DNA of 64,000 nucleotides from Chloroflexota bacterium (GCA_009838915.1 VXQT01000034.1:125112-189111); one strand, 5' to 3'; numbered from the stretch's first letter, positions 1-7,469 are shown. Notes: generated from the sequence alone by a model not told the origin. Translations and numbers: made by a program.

Positions 1-28
1 CGGCGGCAACACGACAGGGAGCAACATC

Positions 29-973
29 ATGCGCGGCGTAGGAGTGATCGAGTTCGGCGGACCGGAGGCGCTTCAGGTCGTCGATCTGCCCGAGGTTCAC
101 GCGGGCGCGGGCGAAGTGCGGCTGCGCGTTCATGCGGCGACCGTCAATCCGACCGATACGTTCATTCGCGGCGGCGCGCGGGCCGACGCCCTGCGCGACT
201 CCGGCCCGCCGCCATACATCCCGGGCATGGACGCGGCCGGTGTGGTGGACGAGATCGGCCCCGACACCGAGACCGACCTCGCGGTCGGCGACGCCGTCAT
301 GGCCATGGTGATCCCGCGCGGCAGTCACGGCGCCTACCGCGAGAGCATCGTGCTCAAGGCGGACGCCGTATCGCGAGCGCCGGCCGGCGCCAGCCACGCC
401 GAGGCGTCGACGCTGCCGATGAACGCGCTCACCGCGCGACTTTCACTCGACCAGATGGGTTTGCGGCCCGGACAGACGCTGGCCGTGACCGGCGCGGCCG
501 GCTGCTACGGCGGTTACATGGTCGAGCTGGGCAAGGCCGACGGCCTGACCGTGATCGGCGACGCTGCGGAGAAGGACATCCAACTCGTCAAGGACCTCGG
601 CGCGGACATCGTCGTCCCGCGCGGCGATGACATCTCCGAGCAGATTCGCCAGGTCATGCCCGAGGGCGTGGACGGACTGGCCGACGGCGCGGTGCAGAAC
701 GAGCTCGCCGTCGGCGCGATCAAGGACGGCGGCCAGTATGCCAGCGTGCGCGGCTGGCGCGGTGAGCCGGAGCGCGACATCACGTTCCACGTGACCATGG
801 TCTTCAGCTACGACCGCCGCGCCGACCTGCTCGACACGCTGCGCCAACAGGTCGAGGACGGCCAGGTCACGCTGCGGGTCAACTCCACCTACCCGGCCGA
901 ACAAGCCTCCGAAACCCACCGCCTGTTCAAGCAGGGAGGCCACCGAGGCCGTTTCGTGATCACGTTCGACTAG
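29..973 (+). CDS. Zinc-independent quinone oxidoreductase / MDR-family dehydrogenase
   Basis: A 314-residue medium-chain dehydrogenase/reductase, the usual length for NADPH:quinone oxidoreductases. The N-terminal GroES-like domain covers about residues 1-125 and the Rossmann domain follows. The nucleotide-binding loop is AVTGAAGCYGG at 152-162, a variant of the usual GxxGxxG. The Cys and His ligands for catalytic and structural zinc found in alcohol dehydrogenases are absent, so I infer a zinc-free reductase of quinones or enones using NAD(P)H in the cytoplasm. The ATG at 29 follows an AGGGAG ribosome site. The gene converges on the hydrolase at 995. The substrate cannot be told from sequence; a crotonyl-CoA-reductase-like role is a less likely alternative. 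Confidence 0.85.
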   Translation: MRGVGVIEFGGPEALQVVDLPEVHAGAGEVRLRVHAATVNPTDTFIRGGARADALRDSGPPPYIPGMDAAGVVDEIGPDTETDLAVGDAVMAMVIPRGSHGAYRESIVLKADAVSRAPAGASHAEASTLPMNALTARLSLDQMGLRPGQTLAVTGAAGCYGGYMVELGKADGLTVIGDAAEKDIQLVKDLGADIVVPRGDDISEQIRQVMPEGVDGLADGAVQNELAVGAIKDGGQYASVRGWRGEPERDITFHVTMVFSYDRRADLLDTLRQQVEDGQVTLRVNSTYPAEQASETHRLFKQGGHRGRFVITFD

Positions 974-997
974 CCGCGCCAGTCGGCGCAGCGGCTA
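971..997. terminator. Short inverted repeat between two convergent genes
   Basis: TAGCCGC (971-977) pairs with GCGGCTA (991-997), with an inner GCC/GGC pair and a small bulge. The arms contain the stop codons of both convergent genes, so one hairpin could end transcription from either side. There is no T-tract, so a terminator role is inferred from symmetry and position only. Confidence 0.35.
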
Positions 998-1816
998 GGC
1001 GCGCGCCGCCTCTGCGACTGCCTTCGCCACAGTCTGCGCGTTGACCACTCCGTGCTCGAGGAAGTCGGTCAGGACTCGCGCGTAGGCGGAGGGGACCTCG
1101 CGGGGGACGCCGTGGCCGACTCGGCTGAAGACGTGCAGCGTGGCGTTGCCGAGCCGGGCGAAGTCCGCGAGGTTCGAGGTGAGCAGCGAGTCGGCGGCGC
1201 CGGCGAGCATCAGCGTCGGGGTCTTGATCTCGCCGAGCCGGTCGCCCTTGTGGTAGTCGACCATCGCGTCCCAGCAGCCGTCGTAGTGTCCGATCGACAC
1301 CGAGAGCTGACGGTCGACCTGGTTGGGCACGTCGTCGTGCGCGCTCTCGCGCGGGACGCCGGCGAGCGTGGTGCGGATCAGAAGGTCCCGCTCCTTGTTG
1401 ACCCAGCGCTCGCGCATCGTGTCGCGGGCTGACTGCGGCATCGCGATACCGTCGGCGGGCGCGGGCGCGGAAAGCGACAGGCTGAGTAGCCGCTCGGCGT
1501 GCGACAGTCCCAGCTCGAATCCGATCAGTCCGCCCATGCTCTGGCCTGCGTAGTGGAAGCGGTCGAAGCCGTGGTAATCGGCCATGCCGACCACATCGGC
1601 GGCGAGCTGCTCGATCGTGTAGCCGTTCTCGGGGTGCGCCGAGTCGCCCGCGCCGCGGCAGTCCATGGCGATACAGCGGTAGCTGTTGCTCATCCGCTCG
1701 ATCACGCCGGACCAGCCGTCGTGCGAAGCGGTGTAGCCGTGTTGGAAGATGATCGGATCGCCGATGCCCGTGTCCTCGTAGTAGAGGTCGACGCCGTTGA
1801 CGTTCGCAATAGCCAT
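995..1816 (-). CDS. Alpha/beta-fold hydrolase
   Basis: A 273-residue alpha/beta hydrolase with a complete catalytic triad: nucleophile Ser93 in the elbow GQSMGG (92-97), acid Asp209 in GAADSL, and His235 in VGHG. The oxyanion-side HG lies at 26-27 in FQHGYTASHDGW. Length and order match esterases, C-C bond hydrolases and haloperoxidase-like enzymes. The start is ATG with AGGAG upstream. It lies 9 bases downstream of the SDR gene at 1826-2605 on the same strand, so the two are probably cotranscribed and may act in sequence on one hydroxylated or ketone substrate. The substrate is unknown. Confidence 0.85.
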   Translation of the reverse strand: MAIANVNGVDLYYEDTGIGDPIIFQHGYTASHDGWSGVIERMSNSYRCIAMDCRGAGDSAHPENGYTIEQLAADVVGMADYHGFDRFHYAGQSMGGLIGFELGLSHAERLLSLSLSAPAPADGIAMPQSARDTMRERWVNKERDLLIRTTLAGVPRESAHDDVPNQVDRQLSVSIGHYDGCWDAMVDYHKGDRLGEIKTPTLMLAGAADSLLTSNLADFARLGNATLHVFSRVGHGVPREVPSAYARVLTDFLEHGVVNAQTVAKAVAEAARA

Positions 1817-1825
1817 GCTGAACTC

Positions 1826-2605
1826 CTAGCGAGCGGTGTAGCCGCCGTCGACCGGGAGGGCGATGCCGTTGACGAAGCTGGCGTCGTCGGAGGCGAGGAA
1901 GGCGGCGGCGGCGGCGATCTCCTCGGGCTGGCCCAACCTGCCCATCGGATGCAGCGAGGCAAGGAAGTCTTCGGCCCCCTCCATCTCGCGGATCTGGGCG
2001 GTCATCGGCGTGTGGATGTAGCCGGGGCAAATCGCGTTAACCCGCACCCCGCGCGGGCCGTAGGTCACGGCGAACTGTCGGGTGATTCCGACCACGCCAT
2101 GCTTGGCGGCGACGTACGCGCCCGCGCCCTCTTCGACTTCGAGGTCAATGTCGCGTGTCGAGGCGCTGCTGAGCAGGCCGTTGAGACCAGCGATCGAGGC
2201 GGTGTTGATGATCGAGCCGCCGCCGCGCTCGGCGAGCATCGCCGCGCCGTGGAAGGTGCCGTAGTAGACGCCCGAGAGGTTGACCGAGATCGTTCGGTCC
2301 CAGCCGTACTGACTGCCGCCGATGCCGGCGTTGTTGAACAGCACGTCGAGCCCGCCGAGCACCTGGACGGTCTGCGACAGCGCGTCCTTGACCGCATCCT
2401 CGGAGGTCACGTCCAGCTCCATCGTCGCGGAGCGACCGCCGTGCTCGGCGATCTGCGCCGCCGTGGTCTGCGCGCCTTCGGCGTCGATGTCGGCGCACAT
2501 CACCGCCGCGCCCTCGGACGCCATCCGCAGCGCCGACGAGCGCCCAATTCCCGAGCCCGCGCCGGTAATCAGCGCAACGCGTCCCTCAAGTCGATCGATG
2601 GCCAT
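1826..2605 (-). CDS. Short-chain dehydrogenase/reductase (SDR)
   Basis: A 259-residue classical SDR. TGAGSGIG at 14-21 is the cofactor loop, NNAG at 91-94 is the structural motif, and the catalytic residues are Ser137, Tyr164 and Lys168 (YVAAK). The Ser-to-Tyr spacing is 27 residues instead of the usual 13 or so, because of an acidic insertion around residues 145-161 beside the active site. Such insertions occur in some 2,3-dihydroxy and steroid-type SDRs, so the substrate may be bulky. The protein ends in the usual PVDGGYTAR-like segment. First gene of a two-gene unit with the hydrolase. NAD(H) preference is suggested by Asp39/Asp41 after beta-2. Confidence 0.88.
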   Translation of the reverse strand: MAIDRLEGRVALITGAGSGIGRSSALRMASEGAAVMCADIDAEGAQTTAAQIAEHGGRSATMELDVTSEDAVKDALSQTVQVLGGLDVLFNNAGIGGSQYGWDRTISVNLSGVYYGTFHGAAMLAERGGGSIINTASIAGLNGLLSSASTRDIDLEVEEGAGAYVAAKHGVVGITRQFAVTYGPRGVRVNAICPGYIHTPMTAQIREMEGAEDFLASLHPMGRLGQPEEIAAAAAFLASDDASFVNGIALPVDGGYTAR

Positions 2606-2660
2606 AGGTGATACTCCCGTTCTCGCACCGCCAGTCTAGGCCGAGCTACGGGATTGATGA

Positions 2661-2867
2661 GCTAGCCTCTGCCGACGCGCCGGCGGGTTGACGGGGGAGA
2701 GAGGAGTTGGTGATGAGATGTATCCAGACCGCTTCGAGCGGAGTCGGGAAGGGGGTGATGGCCCTGTTGGCCGAGACCTGGGCGATGTTGTGCTGGTTGG
2801 CGTCGCAGTTCCATCCGAGTGCAGAACGACGCGGACCGAGGGCATCGAGTCCGTCCGGCTGGCGCGG
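2661..2867 (+). repeat. Direct repeat copy A (leader plus start of small membrane protein)
   Basis: This 207-base segment is closely similar, at equal length, to 3285-3491. The similarity starts upstream of the coding region (AGCCTCTG/CGACGCGCCGG in both), includes the ribosome site, and runs through the first 50 codons or so. The leader was therefore duplicated with the gene. Seen directly by alignment by eye. Confidence 0.85.
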
Positions 2868-3204
2868 CCTGATTGCGTACGCCGGGTACTTCGGCATCTA
2901 CGCGCTGATTTTCCTTGGCATCGGGGAGGCTGCTCGCAGCTTGCCCGAACTGCAAGCGATCGGTCTGCAACTGGCGGGCGTGTTCGTCGCGTACATGATT
3001 GCGACGTACTCGCGACATCTGGGGACTGATATTCGCTTGCTTCGCTCCATGGCAATGAAGCTCAGGATGCCGTGGCTCGTACCGCTCGCACTGGTTGTGA
3101 GCGTCGCCGTCGCCGTGGTTCTGGCAACCGATTCGGCTGATGCGCATCCGCCAAGCGAAGCGAATCAGTCGACGGACACCGTTCCGCATCCCGATATCTC
3201 TTAG
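2713..3204 (+). CDS. Small membrane protein, chimeric with the repeat-protein N-terminus
   Basis: Function not recognised. I start at the ATG at 2713, 6 bases after AGAGGAG; upstream TTG and GTG codons are possible but less well placed. The 163-residue product has an amphipathic N-terminal segment (MRCIQTASSGVGKG...), two predicted membrane segments near residues 53-71 and 84-95, and a third hydrophobic stretch near 121-138. The first ~120 residues match the next gene (3337-3747). The last ~36 residues do not. Instead they match the signal peptide and mature N-terminus of the exported repeat protein at 4073: both have AHPPSExNxSTDTVPHP. The gene looks like a fusion of a paralogue with a remnant of that protein's 5' end. 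It may present the AHPPSE tail outside the membrane. Confidence 0.65.
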   Translation: MRCIQTASSGVGKGVMALLAETWAMLCWLASQFHPSAERRGPRASSPSGWRGLIAYAGYFGIYALIFLGIGEAARSLPELQAIGLQLAGVFVAYMIATYSRHLGTDIRLLRSMAMKLRMPWLVPLALVVSVAVAVVLATDSADAHPPSEANQSTDTVPHPDIS

Positions 3205-3284
3205 CACACGTTGGCTGCCCAATAGCACCGGCTTTGCGGCTTCGCTCCCTCCTTGACAACCGATCCTCTCGAACGTCTCCTTGC

Positions 3285-3491
3285 GTTAGCCTCTGGCGAC
3301 GCGCCGGCGGGTTGCCAGCGGGGAACGGAGCTGGTGATGAGATGGATCCAGACCGCTTCGAGCGGACTCGGGAAGGGGGTGATGGCGCTGTTGGCCGAGA
3401 CCTGGGCGATGCTGCGCTGGTTTGCGTTGCAGTTCCACCCCAGGGCGGAGCGACGCAGCCCGAAGGCGGTGTCCCCGGACGGGTGGCGCGG
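3285..3491 (+). repeat. Direct repeat copy B
   Basis: Second copy of the 207-base repeat at 2661-2867. The two copies stay in register without gaps, with scattered substitutions that include changes in the untranslated leader. The duplication is therefore not brand new. Confidence 0.85.
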
Positions 3492-3747
3492 GTGGGCTGC
3501 GAGGGTCCTGTACTTGGGTTGGTACTTGCTGATCTTCTTTGGCATAGAGGCGGCGGCGAGCAGCTTGCCGGAGTCGCCGACGTTCGCGCTGCAAATGGCG
3601 GGCCTATTCGTCGGATTTATCGTCGTGTGTTACTCGCGCTATCGGGAAGCCGACGTGCGTTTGCTTCGCCCGGTGGCGAGGGCGATCAGGATGCCGTGGC
3701 TGCTCGAGGGCGACCGTGGGGAGTCGGCGGAGCGGGAGAGCGACTGA
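3337..3747 (+). CDS. Small membrane protein, paralogue of 2713-3204
   Basis: Function not recognised. The ATG at 3337 aligns with the start of copy A and follows CGGAG by 6 bases; an in-frame TTG at 3253 would add 28 residues that are not conserved. The 136-residue product has the same MR[CW]IQTASSG[VL]GKGVMALLAETWAML opening (described in two halves: about 24 shared residues), two likely membrane helices near 54-72 and 84-98, and a charged C-terminus ending in a Glu/Asp-rich tail. It lacks the AHPPSE tail of copy A. Its stop codon abuts the 3' end of the convergent ribbon-helix-helix gene. It is probably the intact form of the duplicated family. Confidence 0.65.
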   Translation: MRWIQTASSGLGKGVMALLAETWAMLRWFALQFHPRAERRSPKAVSPDGWRGWAARVLYLGWYLLIFFGIEAAASSLPESPTFALQMAGLFVGFIVVCYSRYREADVRLLRPVARAIRMPWLLEGDRGESAERESD

Positions 3748-3912
3748 TCAGGTCGCTTCCCGTGGTTGACGTCGCCTGAGTTCCTCCGCCATCTCCTTCA
3801 GGATGAGGTCCCGTACCCAGTTGCTCAGCGGGCGCCGGTCCCGCTTCGCCAGTCGTCGCGCCGCTTCCTTCTCCGCCACCGTCAATCGAACGTGAACACT
3901 CTCTGTCAGCAT
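3748..3912 (-). CDS. Small ribbon-helix-helix (CopG/Arc-like) protein
   Basis: A 54-residue ORF: ATG at 3912, stop at 3750-3748. The ribosome site GGGAGGGG lies about 5 bases upstream. The sequence begins MLTESVHVRLTVAEKEAARR: a short alternating strand (ESVHVRLT) followed by two helices, the second being PLSNWVRDLILKEMAEELRR. The strand-helix-helix order, the SNWVRDLI helix start and the length fit ribbon-helix-helix DNA-binding proteins, such as antitoxins and small repressors. It ends exactly where the convergent membrane-protein gene ends. No toxin-like partner is visible next to it, so a small transcription regulator of the repeat-protein locus is as likely as an antitoxin. Confidence 0.7.
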   Translation of the reverse strand: MLTESVHVRLTVAEKEAARRLAKRDRRPLSNWVRDLILKEMAEELRRRQPREAT

Positions 3913-4072
3913 TCCAACCCCTCCCGTTCATCGAAGGGATTGTGACCCGGGGTGCGCCTGCTGGAAACTGAACCGATCCCGATCAGGAGACAATCGATCC
4001 TCCACTCGTCATCTGACCTCTCCAAGCCGACACCGGCGCTGCGGACGCGCCGCTCAGCAAAGGAGAGAACGG

Positions 4073-5782
4073 ATGACACAACGAACTGTGGCAATCGGGT
4101 TGGCGGTGGTCGCGCTATTGGTGGGCGTCATCGCCGGAGGGGTCTTGGGAACGGGCGTGGCGAGCGCTCATCCGCCGTCAGAAGAGAATGAGTCGACCGA
4201 CACCGTCCCCCATCCGAAGGCGGGCGAGAATGTGCTGCCGGAGAACGTGATCAACTGGGTGGCAAAGCTGACTGGCGATCGAGCCGAGGGTGTCTGTGTG
4301 CGTTTGGCCCTCGCTGGGCTGGTGTGGTCGAGCATCAATCCCCCGCCGGGGATTACGACGTTTGCGATCGGCGTTGGATGTTGGGCCGCGGGCGATAGGA
4401 CGAAGTTCTCGGCAAAGGAGTTGATGGCTGCTGTCAAGTTTCCGCAGACGATGCACTCTCGAGGCGGCGGCGCCTACAACGTGAGCGCGTCGTGTGTGGC
4501 GGCGCTTGGCGCGACCAGCGAAGCAGGCGAGCCATCGCCGGCGATCATCAAGCAGTGCGGGATTGACCGTCACATCGGCCAACACCACAACTTCGAGCAG
4601 GGTCCGGCGAAGCACGCCGCCGAGCGAGCGGCAGGGCTGGCGAAGGCGAAGAAGGACCTGGCCGAGCACGTCGCCGTCTACCAGGACTACATCGGCCCCA
4701 GGCTGATCCGGGGGCAGTATCACGCCAACGCAGACGTGCTCGCGGCCCAACGGCTGGCGCTCGAGCTGGCCTATCCGAACAATCGTCAACCGCTCGAAAT
4801 CACCCTCGACTACCAGGAACCGCACTACACGTGGGACAGCGACGCCCAGGCGTGGCGTAAGACTGAGACGACGAACACGCTCAGTCACACGCTGATTGTC
4901 ACGGGCCCAGGCTGTCCCGTCACGTACGTCAACCGAATGGTCGAGGAGTACTACCTCGAACCGGTCGAGCGGACACGCCAGGTTCCCTACACGGTCGAGG
5001 TGGAGAAGACCCGCCGGCTTCCGTACACCGTGGAGGAGACGCGCACCCGGCGCGTGCCCTATAGCGTCGGGATGCCGCGCACCCGCCAGGTGCCCTACGA
5101 CGTACAGGTGACCAAGTACCGCGACGAGACGTACACGGTCCAGGTGCAGAAGACGCGGCGCGAGGCATACCAGGTGCCGGTAACTCGATACCGGACCCGA
5201 ACTGTCACCGTCACCGAGTACCGGCAAGAAGGCTACAGAGTCTGGGTCGATGTGCCGGTGCAGGTCACCAAGACCCGCTACCGGACTGAGACTCGCTATC
5301 GCTGGGTACACGACGGACTGGGCGGTCGCCTGGAGAGTTACACGGTCCGAGTTCCTTACACGGTCACCGTGACCGAGTACAGGCGAACCCCGGTGGACCG
5401 CGTGCGGACCGTTCCGGTGCAGGTCCAACGTACGATCACTGAGCCGTACCTCACCACGGAAACTCGTTATCGGAACGTTACATACACGGTGGCCGAACAG
5501 CGAACCCGCAGGGTTCCATACACGGTCACTGAGACCCGCTACCGGACGGAGCATTACATCCATCGGGTGACCAAATATCGAACCGAGGAGTACACGGTCG
5601 AGGTGACAAAGTACCGAGAGGAGACCTACACGGAGACCGAGACGCGCTACCGAGAGGAGACCTACACCGAGAACGTGCGCCGATCGCGGATGGTGGAGCG
5701 CAGGATGCCGCAGGAGCAGTGTCCTCCGCACATCGCAGATGCGCGCGCGCTTTACGACCGGAGGGCGAGCGAGCAAGACTAA
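4073..5782 (+). CDS. Exported protein with 12-residue Tyr/Val tandem repeats
   Basis: 569 residues; function not recognised. The ATG follows AGGAGAG. Residues 1-32 form a signal peptide with a likely cleavage after Ala-Ser-Ala, leaving a mature start of HPPSE. Residues 50-290 are a non-repetitive region with Cys75, 103, 141, 162 and 281 and a Lys/Ala-rich helical stretch (178-205). From 301 to 537 the chain is a tandem array with consensus [TY]Rxx(x)Y[TS]Vxx[TE][RK]. Six exact-length 12-mers (301-372) are followed by an irregular centre (373-453) and seven exact 12-mers (454-537). Alternating Tyr/Val and Arg/Lys/Glu residues suggest beta strands, perhaps a solenoid or fibre. A sixth Cys (550) lies near the end, so three disulfides are possible. 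No LPXTG, SLH or membrane anchor is seen. It is followed by a strong hairpin. Role inferred only as secreted or surface structural. Confidence 0.85.
   Translation: MTQRTVAIGLAVVALLVGVIAGGVLGTGVASAHPPSEENESTDTVPHPKAGENVLPENVINWVAKLTGDRAEGVCVRLALAGLVWSSINPPPGITTFAIGVGCWAAGDRTKFSAKELMAAVKFPQTMHSRGGGAYNVSASCVAALGATSEAGEPSPAIIKQCGIDRHIGQHHNFEQGPAKHAAERAAGLAKAKKDLAEHVAVYQDYIGPRLIRGQYHANADVLAAQRLALELAYPNNRQPLEITLDYQEPHYTWDSDAQAWRKTETTNTLSHTLIVTGPGCPVTYVNRMVEEYYLEPVERTRQVPYTVEVEKTRRLPYTVEETRTRRVPYSVGMPRTRQVPYDVQVTKYRDETYTVQVQKTRREAYQVPVTRYRTRTVTVTEYRQEGYRVWVDVPVQVTKTRYRTETRYRWVHDGLGGRLESYTVRVPYTVTVTEYRRTPVDRVRTVPVQVQRTITEPYLTTETRYRNVTYTVAEQRTRRVPYTVTETRYRTEHYIHRVTKYRTEEYTVEVTKYREETYTETETRYREETYTENVRRSRMVERRMPQEQCPPHIADARALYDRRASEQD
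4973..5683 (+). repeat. 36-base coding tandem repeat
   Basis: In-frame repeats of 36 bases encode the 12-residue units of the exported protein: six units at 4973-5188 and seven at 5432-5683, with a diverged centre between. Codons vary between units (for example TACACGGTC, TACACCGTG, TATAGCGTC), so units are conserved at protein level more than at DNA level. This points to selection on the protein rather than recent slippage. Confidence 0.9.
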
Positions 5783-5788
5783 CCCACA

Positions 5789-5818
5789 CGCCCGGCGGAC
5801 CCGTGGGTCCGCCGGGCG
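5789..5818 (+). terminator. Strong hairpin after the repeat-protein gene
   Basis: CGCCCGGCGGACCC (5789-5802) and its exact reverse complement (5805-5818) are separated by two bases, so the working hairpin is about 13 bp with a 4-base loop. It begins 7 bases after the stop codon. The following bases are only mildly T-rich (CTGCTTCGTTGCTT). Very likely a terminator. Confidence 0.8.
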
Positions 5819-5900
5819 CTGCTTCGTTGCTTCGAGGCGCGGGCAAGGTCGCGCTAGCATGGTCGGAGTGACCTGAAGCCGCCAATCCAAGGAGCCCGAC

Positions 5901-6383
5901 ATGCCGCCGACTGCTGGAGACAACCTGCCCGACGCGAACGGAACGACCATGACTGACGGCCGGCCTGGGCCGGCCAACCTGCGCGAGCTGGTGGGTGACA
6001 AGAAGACCGTGATCTTTGGCGTGCCGGGGGCGTTCACGCCGACCTGCACCAACGACCACTTGCCGACATTTGCGGTAGGCAAGGACCAGCTCGACGCTGC
6101 CGGGATCGAGCAGACGATCTGCATGTCGACCAACGACATCTTCGTGCTGCAGGCCTGGAACGCGGCGCACGGCGCCGAGCACATCACCATGCTGGCCGAC
6201 GGCTCGGGCGACATCACCCGCGCGCTGGACATCGGGCTCGACCTGTCGGGACTGGGCCTGGGATTCCGCTGCACACGCTTCGCCATGCTGGTCGACGGCG
6301 GCGTGGTCAAGGCGTTCCAGACCGAGGAGAACCCGGGGACCTGCGCGCTGACCTCGGCGGCGGCCATCCTCGAGCACGCCTAA
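5901..6383 (+). CDS. Peroxiredoxin (Prx5-like)
   Basis: 160 residues, the usual length for the Prx5/AhpE-like thioredoxin-fold peroxidases that reduce peroxides with a reactive cysteine. The active-site motif is PGAFTPTCT at 42-50, with peroxidatic Cys49 and supporting Pro42, Thr46 and Arg127 (CTRFAM). Cys74, Cys124 and Cys148 are candidate resolving cysteines; Cys148 is close to the position used in atypical 2-Cys Prx5 enzymes. The ATG follows AAGGAG by 8 bases. The gene stands alone between a terminator and a membrane-protein gene. Cytoplasmic; no signal peptide. Confidence 0.9.
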   Translation: MPPTAGDNLPDANGTTMTDGRPGPANLRELVGDKKTVIFGVPGAFTPTCTNDHLPTFAVGKDQLDAAGIEQTICMSTNDIFVLQAWNAAHGAEHITMLADGSGDITRALDIGLDLSGLGLGFRCTRFAMLVDGGVVKAFQTEENPGTCALTSAAAILEHA

Positions 6384-6396
6384 CGGAGAGCGGGCG

Positions 6397-6939
6397 ATGG
6401 GCGCCCCCCCTCAATCACCACATGACAGCTCCCCCCCAGAGGGTGGGAGCGAAACGGATTTACGCCGCAAGGACGCGGAGGCGCTGTTGCGCTACTCGGG
6501 GGTGCGCAGCGCGCATACCTACGAGGCCTCCTGGTACCACAACGCGACTTTCGTCTTTCCGCTGCTTGCGGTGATCATCGCCGGAATCGTCTGGCTGGCG
6601 ACCGGCACCGGTGAGGCCGGAGGCGCGGCAATCTTCTTCCTCGTCGTCACGGCGGCGATGCTGCCTGTGGTGTTCATCACCTGGCAGCGGCAGACCACGG
6701 CGGTGATCGTGCACGAAGACGGCGTCACGGCGTTGCACTCGGGGTTGGAGCAACTGACGATTGCGTGGCATGAGCTGCGCAGCGTGCGGCGAGTCGAGAC
6801 GATGGGCAACGTGCGCTGGTACCTCGACGGCCAGGGCGAGGAGCACATCGTGGTCGAGGGTGAGATTGCCGAGCGGGAACAGCTACTGGAAGCCGTGCGA
6901 TACGCGTTGGAGGGCCGAAACAGCGGGCCCTCACCCTAG
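6397..6939 (+). CDS. Two-helix membrane protein with a PH-like cytoplasmic domain
   Basis: 180 residues; exact function unknown. A Ser/Pro-rich cytoplasmic start leads to two membrane helices at about 50-68 and 76-95. A ~75-residue soluble segment then runs VIVHEDGVTALHSG, ITIAWHELRSVRR-like strand pattern, WYLDGQGEEHIVVEG and a final amphipathic helix. This layout matches bacterial PH-domain membrane proteins. It starts 13 bases after the peroxiredoxin stop with GGAGAG in the gap, so the two may be cotranscribed. The last codons (GPSP) lie inside a dispersed palindromic repeat, which may have replaced the original stop. Confidence 0.6.
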   Translation: MGAPPQSPHDSSPPEGGSETDLRRKDAEALLRYSGVRSAHTYEASWYHNATFVFPLLAVIIAGIVWLATGTGEAGGAAIFFLVVTAAMLPVVFITWQRQTTAVIVHEDGVTALHSGLEQLTIAWHELRSVRRVETMGNVRWYLDGQGEEHIVVEGEIAEREQLLEAVRYALEGRNSGPSP

Positions 6940-6962
6940 CCCTCTCCCTCGGGGAGAGGGGA
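6927..6962. repeat. Dispersed palindromic repeat, CCCTCACCCTAGCCC type
   Basis: CCCTCACCCTAGCCCTCTCC followed by CTCGGGGAGAGGG. The same CCCTCACCCTAGCCCTC core occurs at 18041-18066 and 63546-63566, always at gene ends. It folds into a CCCTCTCCC/GGGGAGAGGG hairpin and could act as a terminator or REP-like element. Confidence 0.7.
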
Positions 6963-7469
6963 TCACTGGCCGGGCGGGCCAGGTGTGTTCAGCGTGGGGC
7001 GCGAATCGGCCGGGAGGGCGAGGGCGGCAATCGCGGTCTCTCCGTCCTCGTCGAGGATGATCGTGACCGCCGCGCCCGAGCCGATTGCCGCGGGCGAGAC
7101 GCGCTGCATCCGCAGCAGGAACGTGGTCTCATCCGTGAGCTGAATCGCCGCCTGTCCGGTCTGCGTCTCGATCAGGATGTAGCCGTCGGAAGCGGAGATC
7201 ACGCGCCCGGTCATCACCTGCCTGCCCTGTAGACCTTCGGAGTTTCCAAACGGGCTCAGGCCGCTGGCGCCAAGCACGAGCGAGGTGTTGGGGAATGCAG
7301 TCTCGTCAATCTCGATCTGGAGCCGTCCGGCGACCACGCTCTCGGCAACGACCACATCCTCGGCGGTCGGCTGTGGCGCGACGACGTCGGACCCGACGAA
7401 CCAGCCGCCGAGACCGACGCCGCCGAGCGCGGCGAGGAGCGAGAACCAGCGAAGTGTTCGTCGCATCAT
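6963..7469 (-). CDS. Exported/membrane-anchored beta-domain protein (DUF5666-like)
   Basis: 168 residues. An N-terminal signal or anchor helix (MMRRTLRWFSLLAALGGVGL) is followed by a soluble domain. Its C-terminal part reads TGRVISASDGYILIETQTG, QLTDETTFLLRM, then SGAAVTIILDEDGETAIAAL. That strand order (modulating sequence, value, then 'is/at a given setting') is typical of small OB-like DUF5666 domains; this is a pattern-level match. The gene overlaps the 3' end of the upstream gene by 4 bases (ATGA), so translation is coupled. The pair looks like two secreted proteins of related fold. No catalytic residues are seen. Confidence 0.55.
   Translation of the reverse strand: MMRRTLRWFSLLAALGGVGLGGWFVGSDVVAPQPTAEDVVVAESVVAGRLQIEIDETAFPNTSLVLGASGLSPFGNSEGLQGRQVMTGRVISASDGYILIETQTGQAAIQLTDETTFLLRMQRVSPAAIGSGAAVTIILDEDGETAIAALALPADSRPTLNTPGPPGQ

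Noticed and set aside
1499..2611. 370-codon plus-strand frame over the hydrolase/SDR pair
   Set aside because: Both minus-strand genes carry complete catalytic motifs. The plus frame is a GC-rich shadow.
4973..5683. 36-base periodicity resembling a CRISPR array
   Set aside because: All units are coding and in frame, there are no unique spacers between identical repeats, and no cas genes are nearby.
4178..6367. A 729-codon open frame antisense to the repeat protein and peroxiredoxin
   Set aside because: It mirrors the repeat protein's regular codon pattern, crosses the hairpin and a second real gene, and its translation shows no family features. The plus-strand genes have ribosome sites, a signal peptide and motifs.
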